A stretch of 5,821 nt of DNA from CAZVCG01 sp964626265 (GCA_964626265.1 CAZVCG010000064.1:1-5821); one strand, 5' to 3'; positions 1-5,821 are shown, numbered from the stretch's first letter. The notes: generated from the letters alone by a model not told the origin. Made by a program: numbers and translations.

Positions 1-1434
1 GTCGCCAGCAAGACCGTCGACAAGGCCGGTGACGGCACGACGACGGCCACGGTTCTAGCTCGCGCAATTGCGATGGAAGGCGTGAAGGCGGTTGCCGCCG
101 GAATGAACCCGATGGACCTGAAGCGCGGCATCGATGCCGCCGTCGAAAAGGTCGTCGAAGACCTCAAGTCCCGCTCCAAGAAAGTCTCCGGCAATGCGGA
201 AATCGCGCAAGTAGGCACGATCTCGGCCAACGGCGACAAGGAAATCGGCGATATGATCGCCAAGGCGATGGACAAGGTCGGCCACGAATCGCCCATCACG
301 ATCGAAGAGAACAAGAGCCTCGAGACCGAACTCGACGTCGTCGAAGGCATGCAGTTCGACCGCGGCTATCTCTCGCCCTATTTCGTCACGAACGCCGAAA
401 AGATGGTGTGCGAGTTGGAAAATCCCTTCATCCTCTTCCACGAAAAGAAGCTGGCGGGATTGCAGCCGTTGTTGCCGGTGCTTGAAGCCGTGGTTCAGTC
501 GGGCAAGCCGCTGCTCATCGTAGCGGAAGAAGTCGAAGGCGAAGCTTTGGCGACGCTCGTCGTCAACAAGCTGCGTGGTGGCCTGAAGGTCGCTGCCGTC
601 AAGGCTCCTGGCTTCGGCGACCGCCGCAAGNNNNNNNNNNNNNNNNNNNNNNNGATATGGCGATCCTGACGGGCGGTCAGGTCATCAGCGAAGACCTTGG
701 CATTAAATTGGAAAACGTCACGCTCGACATGCTCGGCACGGCCAAGAAGGTCCGCATCGACAAGGACAACACCACGATTATCGACGGCGCAGGCAAGAAG
801 AAGGACATCGAAGTCCGTTGCGCCCAGATTCGTCAACAGATCGAGGACACGTCTTCCGATTACGACCGCGAAAAGCTGCAGGAACGTCTTGCCAAACTCG
901 CTGGCGGCGTGGCCGTCATCCGCGTCGGCGGCGCGACGGAAGTCGAGGTTAAGGAACGCAAGGATCGCGTTGATGACGCCATGCNNNNNNNNNNNNNNNN
1001 NNNNNNNNNNNNNNNNNNNCCTCGTCGCGGGCGGCGGCGCGGCTCTGCTGTACGCTGTCCGAGCGATCGAAAAAGTCCGCGTGGCCAACGATGACCAGCG
1101 CCGCGGCGTGGACATAATTCGCCATGCGCTGCAAGCGCCTATCCGCCAGATCGTCAACAACGCCGGTATGGACGGCTCCGTCGTCGTCGGCAAATTGCTC
1201 GACCAGAAGGATTCCAACCACGGCTTCGACGCCCAGAAGGGCGAATACGTCGACATGGTCAAGGCGGGCATCATCGATCCGACGAAAGTCGTGCGCACGG
1301 CGCTTGAAAACGCCGCGTCGGTCGCGGGCCTGTTGATCACGACCGAAGCCATGATCGCCGACAAGCCGGAAAAGAAAGCGCCGGCAGGCGGCGGCCACGG
1401 CGGCATGGGCGGCATGGGCGATATGGACTTTTAA
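1..1434 (+). CDS. groEL: 60 kDa chaperonin GroEL (5'-truncated by window edge, two N gaps)
   Basis: GroEL is the cytoplasmic ATP-dependent chaperonin that folds proteins in a double-ring cage with GroES. The reading begins in frame at base 1 with VASKTVDKAGDGTTTATVLA, equivalent to E. coli residue 77, so about 76 N-terminal residues (including the catalytic Asp52 region) and any groES lie outside the window. Visible hallmarks are the ATP-site GDGTTT (Asp87 equivalent), apical substrate-binding residues in RGYLSPYF, LLPVLEAV and LATLVVNKLRGG, GFGDRRK, DYDREKLQERLAKLAGGVAVI, the VAGGG segment, NDDQ with the Asp398 equivalent, and a Gly-Met tail ending MGDMDF. Two N runs (631-653, 985-1019) shift the literal frame: coding continues in frame 1, then from 654 in frame 3, then from 1021 in frame 1 again. 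Filling both gaps from the family alignment gives about 547 residues, the normal length, so I read this as an intact gene with assembly gaps, not a pseudogene. Stop TAA is at 1432-1434, followed directly by a terminator. Confidence 0.97.
631..653. other. Assembly gap (23 N) inside groEL
   Basis: A run of 23 N lies between codons for GFGDRRK and DMAILTGGQ. In E. coli GroEL these segments are joined by four residues (AMLQ), so 12 bases are expected, 11 fewer than the N count. Read literally, the gap produces a frameshift and an immediate stop. It is most simply an estimated scaffold gap. Confidence 0.9.
985..1019. other. Assembly gap (35 N) inside groEL
   Basis: A run of 35 N lies between RVDDAM and LVAGGG. 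The family sequence here is H-A-T-R-A-A-V-E-E-G. The base before the gap (c, first base of His) and the base after it (c, third base of Gly) both fit, leaving 28 missing bases, 7 fewer than the N count. With the first gap's excess of 11, the total is 18, so the frame is coincidentally restored downstream. Confidence 0.9.
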
Positions 1435-1441
1435 AACGTTA

Positions 1442-1471
1442 GCGCGGGGATTCGTCCCCGCGCCTTTGTTT
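1442..1471 (+). terminator. Rho-independent terminator of groEL with UUCG tetraloop
   Basis: A perfect 9-bp stem, GCGCGGGGA (1442-1450) with TCCCCGCGC (1455-1463), closes a TTCG tetraloop and is followed by CTTTGTTT. It begins 8 bases after the groEL stop codon. The GC-rich stem, extra-stable UUCG loop and interrupted T tract are the standard form of an intrinsic terminator. This would end the groEL transcript. Confidence 0.9.
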
Positions 1472-1496
1472 GGCGCGGCCATGGAAAGCCGCGCCA
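1471..1496. repeat. Second stem-loop between the two terminators
   Basis: TGGCGCGGC (1471-1479) is exactly complementary to GCCGCGCCA (1488-1496) across an 8-base loop (CATGGAAA). Neither strand has a T tract after it, so it is not a terminator by itself. Its left arm GGCGCGG (1472-1478) can also pair with CCGCGCC (1458-1464) in the right arm of the groEL terminator, so the two structures could compete. It may be an mRNA 3'-end stabiliser or simply part of a termination zone; the function is unknown. Confidence 0.6.
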
Positions 1497-1509
1497 CCAA
1501 AACGCCCGC

Positions 1510-1543
1510 AAAAAAAAAGCCCGCGGGTTTCCCAGCGGGCTTT
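1510..1543 (-). terminator. Bidirectional terminator, strongest for the minus-strand gene
   Basis: AAAGCCCGC (1516-1524) pairs with GCGGGCTTT (1535-1543). The loop itself holds GGG and CCC, which can extend the stem past one bulged A. On the minus strand the hairpin is followed by a tract of nine T (complement of the A run 1510-1518), an excellent intrinsic terminator lying 27 bases past the stop codon of the cysteine-rich gene. On the plus strand it is followed by TTTATT and could act as a backup terminator for groEL. Such shared terminators are common between convergent genes. Confidence 0.88.
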
Positions 1544-1570
1544 ATTGCATCAAAGGCAACTATGTCGTTG

Positions 1571-2452
1571 TTATTTGCAAAGGAACGTTCCTTTGAAATT
1601 ACAACCAGAATCCTGACTGGCGCAGCCCGGATTGATTTGACAGCCTGTCAAAGTGGGGGACGTGCCCGTAGGACATGAACAGCCGCCGGTCTTGGGGTTA
1701 GGCACCAAACAATTGGCGGGGACAGGGCAGGGATTGCACGTCGTGCGGCCAGCTCCGCACCAATGCGTATAACTGCCACCGTCTACTGGAGCCGGAACAG
1801 TAACAGTAGTGCATGTGGCCACCCCGTTGTTCAGCCCCGACATCACCTGTCCGGCGGGACATGCTGTCGTCAATCCCAATGTAGCGCACGTTGCCACGCC
1901 GTTGATCACGCCGACCATGGCTTGGCCTGCCGGACAGGAATAGTTCTTGTCTTGAGCAACGCACATAACGGCGCCGTTGTTGACCGCAGACAAAACTTCT
2001 CCCGCCGGGCATGAATACGTTGCGTCCCTGTTAACGCAAACCGGTGAACCGTCTTGAATCGCGAAAAGAACCTTATCCGCCGGACAATTATATGTCGCGT
2101 CCTTGACGACGCACGTGGCCGTGCCGTTGTTTATGGCCGAAAGCACCTGACCGGCGGGACATCCTACATTGGCAGCGGTGCTATCGACTACACATATTGG
2201 CTGGCCCCTGTTTATGCCTGCCATCACTTGGCCAGGAGGACATGATGGAACCGTCACACCCTTCGACGGATCGACGCATTGAACTTCGTTGTTTACCCAT
2301 TTTAGAACCATGTCGTTTGCGCAAGTGGGTGTGCCATTAGAGTTACTGGGAGGAAACAGTTGACCGGCGATAACCGGCGCAGCGGCAATAAAAACAGCCA
2401 ACAACGCCCACAGCCCTAACGAGAACCGAAAGCGCGATAAAAGCTTGGACAT
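1571..2452 (-). CDS. Secreted cysteine-rich tandem-repeat protein of unknown function
   Basis: I do not recognise a named family. The 293-residue product starts with a clear Sec signal peptide: MSKLLSRFRF, then a hydrophobic core (about residues 12-28) and a V-I-A cleavage site near residue 29. The mature part has seven tandem units of 25-27 residues. Their consensus is C-P-A-G-Q-V-hydrophobic-x-x-hydrophobic-N-N-G-x-x-x-C followed by an 8-11-residue linker, often ending D-A-T-Y-x; the first unit is degenerate. After the repeats comes a tail of about 70 residues, rich in Cys, Pro and Gly, with ten cysteines including CNPCP and GCSCPTG. The mature protein has 24 cysteines, an even number, consistent with full disulfide pairing in the periplasm or outside the cell. 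No membrane anchor, lipobox or catalytic motif is visible. The start at 2452 is chosen because AAGGAG lies 7 bases upstream and the signal peptide begins there; an upstream in-frame start at 2587 would add 45 residues unlike a signal sequence. The gene is convergent with groEL and divergent from macA. Confidence 0.85.
   Translation of the reverse strand: MSKLLSRFRFSLGLWALLAVFIAAAPVIAGQLFPPSNSNGTPTCANDMVLKWVNNEVQCVDPSKGVTVPSCPPGQVMAGINRGQPICVVDSTAANVGCPAGQVLSAINNGTATCVVKDATYNCPADKVLFAIQDGSPVCVNRDATYSCPAGEVLSAVNNGAVMCVAQDKNYSCPAGQAMVGVINGVATCATLGLTTACPAGQVMSGLNNGVATCTTVTVPAPVDGGSYTHWCGAGRTTCNPCPVPANCLVPNPKTGGCSCPTGTSPTLTGCQINPGCASQDSGCNFKGTFLCK
1578..1595. repeat. Perfect 18-bp palindrome at the 3' end of the cysteine-rich gene
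   Basis: CAAAGGAACGTTCCTTTG reads identically on both strands. It encodes part of the last residues (K-G-T-F-L-C) and ends 4 bases before the stop codon. As RNA it could fold to a 7-bp stem with an ACGU loop just before the stop; as DNA it could be a dimeric-protein site. No function is established. Confidence 0.6.
1787..2323 (-). repeat. Seven-unit tandem repeat inside the cysteine-rich gene (75-81 bp period)
   Basis: The first cysteine codon of each unit ends, in plus coordinates, at 2323, 2242, 2161, 2086, 2011, 1936 and 1861. The spacing is 81, 81, then 75 bases four times. The unit begins CPAGQV or a variant (CANDMV, CPPGQV, CPADKV, CPAGEV, CPAGQA) and has its second cysteine 15 residues after the first in six units (14 in the first). 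At DNA level the units are clearly diverged, with only short shared strings such as the complement of CCGGCGGGAC, so the array is old or under selection at the protein level and not a fresh slippage product. Confidence 0.9.
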
Positions 2453-2459
2453 GCGTCCT

Positions 2460-2465
2460 CTCCTT
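2460..2465 (-). promoter_or_regulatory. Ribosome binding site deciding the start of the cysteine-rich gene
   Basis: On the minus strand AAGGAG (inside AAAAGGAGAGG) lies 7 bases before the ATG whose last base is at 2450 and first at 2452. This near-consensus Shine-Dalgarno sequence supports the 293-residue form over the longer in-frame extension. Confidence 0.85.
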
Positions 2466-2598
2466 TTGTTCGAAATACGACAAGATTTGAGATATATAGG
2501 CTTAATAAACGTTAAAATTGCCTTAACTAATTTCCCTTCCCATAAGTTATGGGGTTTGACCTGCCTCCTGGCCTTTATTTCGCCCACAAACAGCTGTA
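2466..2598. promoter_or_regulatory. AT-rich divergent intergenic region, probable promoters both ways
   Basis: This stretch separates the divergent cysteine-rich gene and macA and is visibly more AT-rich than its flanks, so promoters for both must lie here or in the adjoining sequence. On the minus strand TATATA (2493-2498) could be a -10 element about 40 bases from the start codon, but no convincing -35 is found at 16-18 bases. On the plus strand TTGACC (2556-2561) resembles a -35, but no good -10 follows at the proper spacing. A small inverted repeat, GTTAA (2511-2515) and TTAAC (2523-2527), could be an operator. All individual sites are weak guesses. Confidence 0.35.
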
Positions 2599-2626
2599 GC
2601 GTAAGAAAGATAGCCCTTTCTTATGC
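2599..2626 (+). promoter_or_regulatory. 5'-leader hairpin abutting the macA start
   Basis: GCGTAAGAAAG (2599-2609) pairs with CTTTCTTATGC (2616-2626) over 11 positions (ten Watson-Crick pairs and one G-T), with the 6-base loop ATAGCC. No T tract follows, so it is not a terminator. The only purine-rich, Shine-Dalgarno-like string near the macA start (AAGAAAG, 2603-2609) is buried in the stem, which ends one base before the first possible start codon. It may restrain translation of macA, but this is inference from structure only. Confidence 0.5.
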
Positions 2627-3817
2627 GTGTATATGCCTATGCTTTCGCGTTTTACTAAACCAGTCTCCCTAGCCGTTATCTTGCTTGCGCTCGCAGGAGG
2701 CGGCTGGGCGTTGTTGGCTCAAAAAAACGGCAAGGATAAAGAATCCATCGAAACCGCCGCGGTTACGCGCTCTACAATACAGGAAACGGTCACAGCGCAG
2801 GGCAAGCTGGAGCCCAAAGACTACGTCGATGTCGGCGTACAAGTATCGGGGCAGCTGAAAAAACTTCATGTCGAGATCGGCGATGTCGTAAAAAAAAGCG
2901 ACCTGCTCGCCGAACTCGACCCCCTGCCCTATCAGGCCAAGGTCGCGGGTGATGAAGCCAAACTTGCTTCGCTGAGGGCCCAAATCGAGCAACAAAAAGC
3001 CCAGGAAGCTCTCGACAAGTCCCAGTTGAAACGCGCCCAGGAATTGATGAAAATCAAGGCCGTAAGCCAAGATGAACTGGAAACGAAGGCCACAGCCCTA
3101 AAGGTCACGCAAGCCAACATTCAATCGCTTGAGGCTCAATCCAAGGAGGCCGAAGCCAATCTGGAAAGCGACAAGATCAACCTCGGCTATACGAAAGTCT
3201 ATGCGCCGATGGACGGCATCGTCGCCGACCGTACCGCGCGCGAAGGCCAGACGTTGAACGCCAACCAGACGACGCCGAAAATCCTGACTCTCGCCGACCT
3301 AAATATCATGACGGTGCGCGCGCAAGTCGCCGAGGCCGATGTCATGCGCCTCAAACCCGGCATGGAAGCTCAGTTCGCGCCGCTCGGCGCGCAGGACAGG
3401 AGGTGGAAGGGCGTTATCCGGCAAATCCTTCCCACGCCGCAAATCGTCAACGACGTTGTGCTGTATGACGCATTGATCGACGTGGAGAACAACGACCGTC
3501 AATTGATGAACGGTATGAGCGCGCAGGTCTTCTTCGAGCTTGGCCGCGCCGAAAACGCGCTGACGATCCCAATGCGCGCCCTGGGCCGCCGCGTGGCCGA
3601 CCGCGACAGCGACAAAGGCCGCGCCTATCAGGTGAAGGTCATGAACGGCGGCAAACCCGAAGACCGCGTCGTTTATGTTGGGTTAACGACGCGCTCGCAG
3701 GCCGAGATCCGCGACGGCCTACAGGAAAACGACGCAGTGCAATTGGACAACCGTTTGGATACGACAAACGGCGGTATCCGCGCGCCACGAATGCCACCCG
3801 GCGGAGCGCGTTTATGA
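2627..3817 (+). CDS. macA: MacA-type periplasmic adaptor (membrane fusion protein) of a MacAB efflux pump
   Basis: MacA links the inner-membrane ABC protein MacB to an outer-membrane TolC-type channel and stimulates MacB ATPase activity. The 396-residue product (E. coli MacA has 371) has an N-terminal signal anchor (about residues 13-31) and a first lipoyl half-motif at 70-98 (VSGQLKKLHVEIGDVVKKSD). A long Gln/Glu/Ala/Lys-rich helical hairpin follows at about 102-185, then the second lipoyl half at 190-222 (YAPMDGIVADRTAREGQTL), a beta-barrel at about 224-305 and a membrane-proximal domain at about 310-375 with the typical VGLTTRSQAEIRDGL. The start is uncertain: GTG 2627, ATG 2633 and ATG 2639 are all in frame, none has a good Shine-Dalgarno sequence, and the two ATGs are at least as likely as the GTG given here. 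Its stop overlaps the macB start (ATGA), showing translational coupling. The family assignment is firm; the transported substrate cannot be deduced. Confidence 0.93.
   Translation: MYMPMLSRFTKPVSLAVILLALAGGGWALLAQKNGKDKESIETAAVTRSTIQETVTAQGKLEPKDYVDVGVQVSGQLKKLHVEIGDVVKKSDLLAELDPLPYQAKVAGDEAKLASLRAQIEQQKAQEALDKSQLKRAQELMKIKAVSQDELETKATALKVTQANIQSLEAQSKEAEANLESDKINLGYTKVYAPMDGIVADRTAREGQTLNANQTTPKILTLADLNIMTVRAQVAEADVMRLKPGMEAQFAPLGAQDRRWKGVIRQILPTPQIVNDVVLYDALIDVENNDRQLMNGMSAQVFFELGRAENALTIPMRALGRRVADRDSDKGRAYQVKVMNGGKPEDRVVYVGLTTRSQAEIRDGLQENDAVQLDNRLDTTNGGIRAPRMPPGGARL
3803..3806 (+). promoter_or_regulatory. macB ribosome binding site within the end of macA
   Basis: GGAG lies 7 bases before the macB ATG at 3814, inside the last codons of macA. 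With the ATGA stop/start overlap it fixes the macB start and indicates coupled translation of the two subunits. Confidence 0.75.
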
Positions 3818-5754
3818 GCGTTATGGGTGAACCCCTTATTCGCTTAACTAACATCGCGCGACATTATCCTTCGGGCGATGACGTGCTTCGCGCGCTCGAT
3901 AACGTATCTCTGGACATTCACGCGGGCGAGTTCGTCGCCATCATGGGCCAGTCGGGCTCCGGCAAAACCACGCTGATGAATATTCTCGGCTGTCTCGACA
4001 AGCCGACGGAAGGCAGCTACGCGTTGAACGGCGAAGAAGTCGCTATGCTCGGACGCGACGAACAAGCGCGCCTGCGCGGCCGCGCGTTCGGCTTCATCTT
4101 TCAACGCTACAACTTGCTGGAAACGGCCAACGCCGCCGAAAACGTGGAAATGCCGGCCATCTATGCGGGCGTAGCCAAAGAAGAACGGCAAGAGCGCGCC
4201 CAACGGCTATTGGACAAACTCGGCATGGGCGACCGAGGCGACAACCGCCCCAACGCCTTATCGGGCGGCCAGCAGCAACGCGTGGCTATCGCCCGCGCGC
4301 TTGTCAACGATCCCGCCATCATACTGGCGGACGAACCCACAGGCGCGCTTGATAGCCGCAGCGGACAGGACGTTATGGACTTACTGGCTCGTCTGAACGC
4401 CGAAGGCCGCACAATCGTCATTATCACGCACGACGAAAAAGTCGCGAGCTACGCCAAACGCCAGATTCGTTTGGCCGACGGGAAAATCGTAGCGGATACG
4501 GGCGTTGCGGATGCGCCCCCAAAATCTCGCGAGCTCAAATTCGCCGACGATAAAAACGGCTCCTTGGCTGAGGCTCAGGAATCCCTAAAAATGGCTTTAC
4601 GCGCCTTGCGCGTGAACAAGTTCCGCACGTTTTTGACGCTGCTCGGCATCATCATCGGCGTGGCTTCCGTCATCGTCATGCTGGCGGTCGGCGACGGCAG
4701 CAAGCAAAATGTGCTCGATCAAATCACGGCCATGGGCACGAATCTTTTAATCGTTCGCCCCGGCGCACCGGGAATCCGGCCATCCGGCGACGTCTCGACG
4801 TTAACGACCGACGACTCAGAGGCCATCAAAGACTTGCCCAACGTCGCCGCCGTCGTGCCTGAGCGCAACAGTTCGTTCACGGTCAGATACGGCCATATCG
4901 ACTACGCCACTTCCGTTTTGGGAACCAGCCCCGAAAAACCGATCGTCAACGATTGGCCTGTCGTGCGCGGCAGTTTCATGTCGGAACAAGATTACCGCAG
5001 CATGGCGCCCGTTGCCATGATTGGCCAAACGGTCGCCAAGGCATTGTTCCCCGGTAGCGAAGACCCCATCGGGAAAATTATTTTGATCAAAAATATTCCG
5101 TTCGAAATCATCGGGCTGATGGCCGCCAAAGGCTCATCGATGTTCGGCAGCGATCAGGACTCTGTCGTATTCGTGCCGTTGACGACCGGTCTGGTCCGGC
5201 TTTTCGGCAAGTCCCACGTGAACACGATCATCGTGCAGGCCGAAGATCTCTCAAAAATTGAAGATACCCAGAACGCCATCGATGCGTTGTTAAAGGAACG
5301 CCACAGGATCGTGGATTACAACGTGCGCAACATGGCGTCGTTCATTCAAATGGCGTTGGAAACCCAGAACACGCTGAAAATCCTGCTGGGGGCCGTAGCG
5401 GCTATATCGCTTTTGGTCGGCGGTATCGGAGTCATGAACATCATGCTGGTCAGCGTAACCGAGCGCACGCGCGAGATCGGCATCCGCATGGCGACGGGAG
5501 CGCGCACACGCGACATCCTGCTGCAATTCATTACCGAAGCCATCGTCGTCTGTCTGGCGGGAGGCCTGATCGGCGTGGGTTTAGGCGTTGCGATTTCCGT
5601 CGCTCTCGGCTTTTTCAACGTGCGCGCGATTATCAGCGCACCGCCAATCCTGATGGCCTTTTTGTGCGCCGTGTCGACGGGCGTTTTGTTCGGCTATCTG
5701 CCCGCGCGCAAGGCCGCGCATCTCGACCCCGTCGTCGCTCTGGCGACGGAGTAG
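3814..5754 (+). CDS. macB: MacB-type ABC transporter, fused ATPase and permease
   Basis: MacB is a homodimeric inner-membrane ABC protein that uses ATP hydrolysis to drive periplasmic substrates through MacA and a TolC-type channel (mechanotransmission). The 646-residue length matches E. coli MacB (648). The N-terminal nucleotide-binding domain has Walker A GQSGSGKTT (45-53), Q-loop Gln97 in FIFQ, signature LSGGQQQR (149-156), Walker B IILADE with catalytic Glu174, D-loop GALD (177-180) and H-loop His206. A linker (about 225-265) leads to TM1 (about 272-293), then the large periplasmic domain (about 295-520, MacB_PCD type), then TM2 (523-548), TM3 (573-597) and TM4 (609-630). The FtsX-type segment GGIGVMNIMLVSVTERTREIG follows TM2. 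All catalytic residues are intact. The periplasmic domain distinguishes it from LolCDE, whose ATPase is a separate protein. The start overlaps the macA stop by four bases. Members of this family export macrolides, lipopeptides, siderophores or toxins; the substrate here is unknown. Confidence 0.96.
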   Translation: MSVMGEPLIRLTNIARHYPSGDDVLRALDNVSLDIHAGEFVAIMGQSGSGKTTLMNILGCLDKPTEGSYALNGEEVAMLGRDEQARLRGRAFGFIFQRYNLLETANAAENVEMPAIYAGVAKEERQERAQRLLDKLGMGDRGDNRPNALSGGQQQRVAIARALVNDPAIILADEPTGALDSRSGQDVMDLLARLNAEGRTIVIITHDEKVASYAKRQIRLADGKIVADTGVADAPPKSRELKFADDKNGSLAEAQESLKMALRALRVNKFRTFLTLLGIIIGVASVIVMLAVGDGSKQNVLDQITAMGTNLLIVRPGAPGIRPSGDVSTLTTDDSEAIKDLPNVAAVVPERNSSFTVRYGHIDYATSVLGTSPEKPIVNDWPVVRGSFMSEQDYRSMAPVAMIGQTVAKALFPGSEDPIGKIILIKNIPFEIIGLMAAKGSSMFGSDQDSVVFVPLTTGLVRLFGKSHVNTIIVQAEDLSKIEDTQNAIDALLKERHRIVDYNVRNMASFIQMALETQNTLKILLGAVAAISLLVGGIGVMNIMLVSVTERTREIGIRMATGARTRDILLQFITEAIVVCLAGGLIGVGLGVAISVALGFFNVRAIISAPPILMAFLCAVSTGVLFGYLPARKAAHLDPVVALATE

Positions 5755-5821
5755 CTTTCATCAAACTAGGACTTACGCAAATTTAAGAATGGCTTAAGGA
5801 ATGGTGTGATTCAAGATGGCA
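5755..5821. other. Non-coding end of window with a short direct repeat
   Basis: The 67 bases after macB contain no supported gene start and no hairpin with a T tract, so no macAB terminator is visible. TTAAGAATGG (5783-5792) and TTAAGGAATGG (5794-5804) form an imperfect direct repeat one base apart. The string AGGACTTACGCAA (5768-5780) just before it resembles, from memory, ends of some insertion sequences, but no partner end is in the window. Confidence 0.4.

Noticed and set aside
657..1094. Open frame that looks like a separate small protein starting MAILTGGQ
   Set aside because: It is the middle third of groEL, displaced into another frame by the wrong length of the first N run; its start Met is the internal residue of D-M-A-I-L-T-G-G.
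1466..1678. Plus-strand 70-residue open frame after groEL
   Set aside because: It runs through the stem-loops and the bidirectional terminator and then antisense into the cysteine-rich gene; it has no ribosome site and a low-complexity Lys/Ala/Arg composition.
1787..2323. The 75-bp periodicity as a possible CRISPR array or mobile satellite
   Set aside because: The repeats are diverged at DNA level, have no alternating spacer structure, and keep the reading frame and cysteine spacing, so they are protein repeats.
2453..2587. 45-residue N-terminal extension of the cysteine-rich gene
   Set aside because: The extension lies in the AT-rich intergenic region and would put a basic, non-signal segment in front of a clean Sec signal peptide; the strong AAGGAG belongs to the start at 2452.
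3844..4427. Minus-strand open frames opposite the MacB ATPase domain
   Set aside because: They are antisense shadows of a GC-rich coding region; the plus-strand frame contains all ABC motifs in order.
3814..5754. Possible LolCDE or FtsEX type assignment for the ABC protein
   Set aside because: The ATPase and the four-TM permease with a large periplasmic domain are fused in one 646-residue chain and follow a MacA-type adaptor, which is the MacB arrangement.

Overview
The window looks like alphaproteobacterial chromosome, probably a draft or metagenomic assembly because it carries two runs of N. The assignment rests on GroEL: the apical-domain wording (SPYFVTNAEKM, NPFILFHEKKL, LPVLEAVVQSGKPLLIVAEE) and the C-terminal tail GGMGGMGDMDF are typical of alphaproteobacterial chaperonins. 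The exact order or genus cannot be read from this sequence.

Layout. (1) Positions 1-1434, plus strand: 3' seven-eighths of groEL, cut by the window edge and interrupted by two N runs whose lengths do not fit the protein. (2) 1435-1570: a compact termination zone with three consecutive stem-loops. The first is a UUCG-loop terminator for groEL, and the last is a bidirectional terminator that also serves the convergent gene. (3) 1571-2452, minus strand: a secreted, cysteine-rich protein of 293 residues that I cannot assign to a named family. It has a Sec signal peptide, seven tandem 25-27-residue units each carrying a C-x14/15-C pair, and a C-terminal tail with ten more cysteines. (4) 2453-2626: an AT-rich divergent intergenic region, ending in a strong hairpin that abuts the start of the next gene. 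(5) 2627-5754, plus strand: a two-gene operon encoding a MacA-type periplasmic adaptor and a MacB-type ABC transporter, joined by an ATGA overlap. (6) 5755-5821: 67 bases without a gene, containing a short imperfect direct repeat.

How the parts relate. GroEL is a housekeeping gene insulated by its terminator. MacA and MacB would form the inner-membrane and periplasmic parts of a MacAB-TolC-type tripartite pump; no outer-membrane TolC partner is encoded here. The cysteine-rich protein is transcribed divergently from macAB and is predicted to enter the periplasm. MacAB pumps in other bacteria take substrates from the periplasm, including a small disulfide-rich toxin, so a functional link is possible, but here it is only a hypothesis from gene position. 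The cysteine-rich repeat protein is the least explained and most interesting element of the window.
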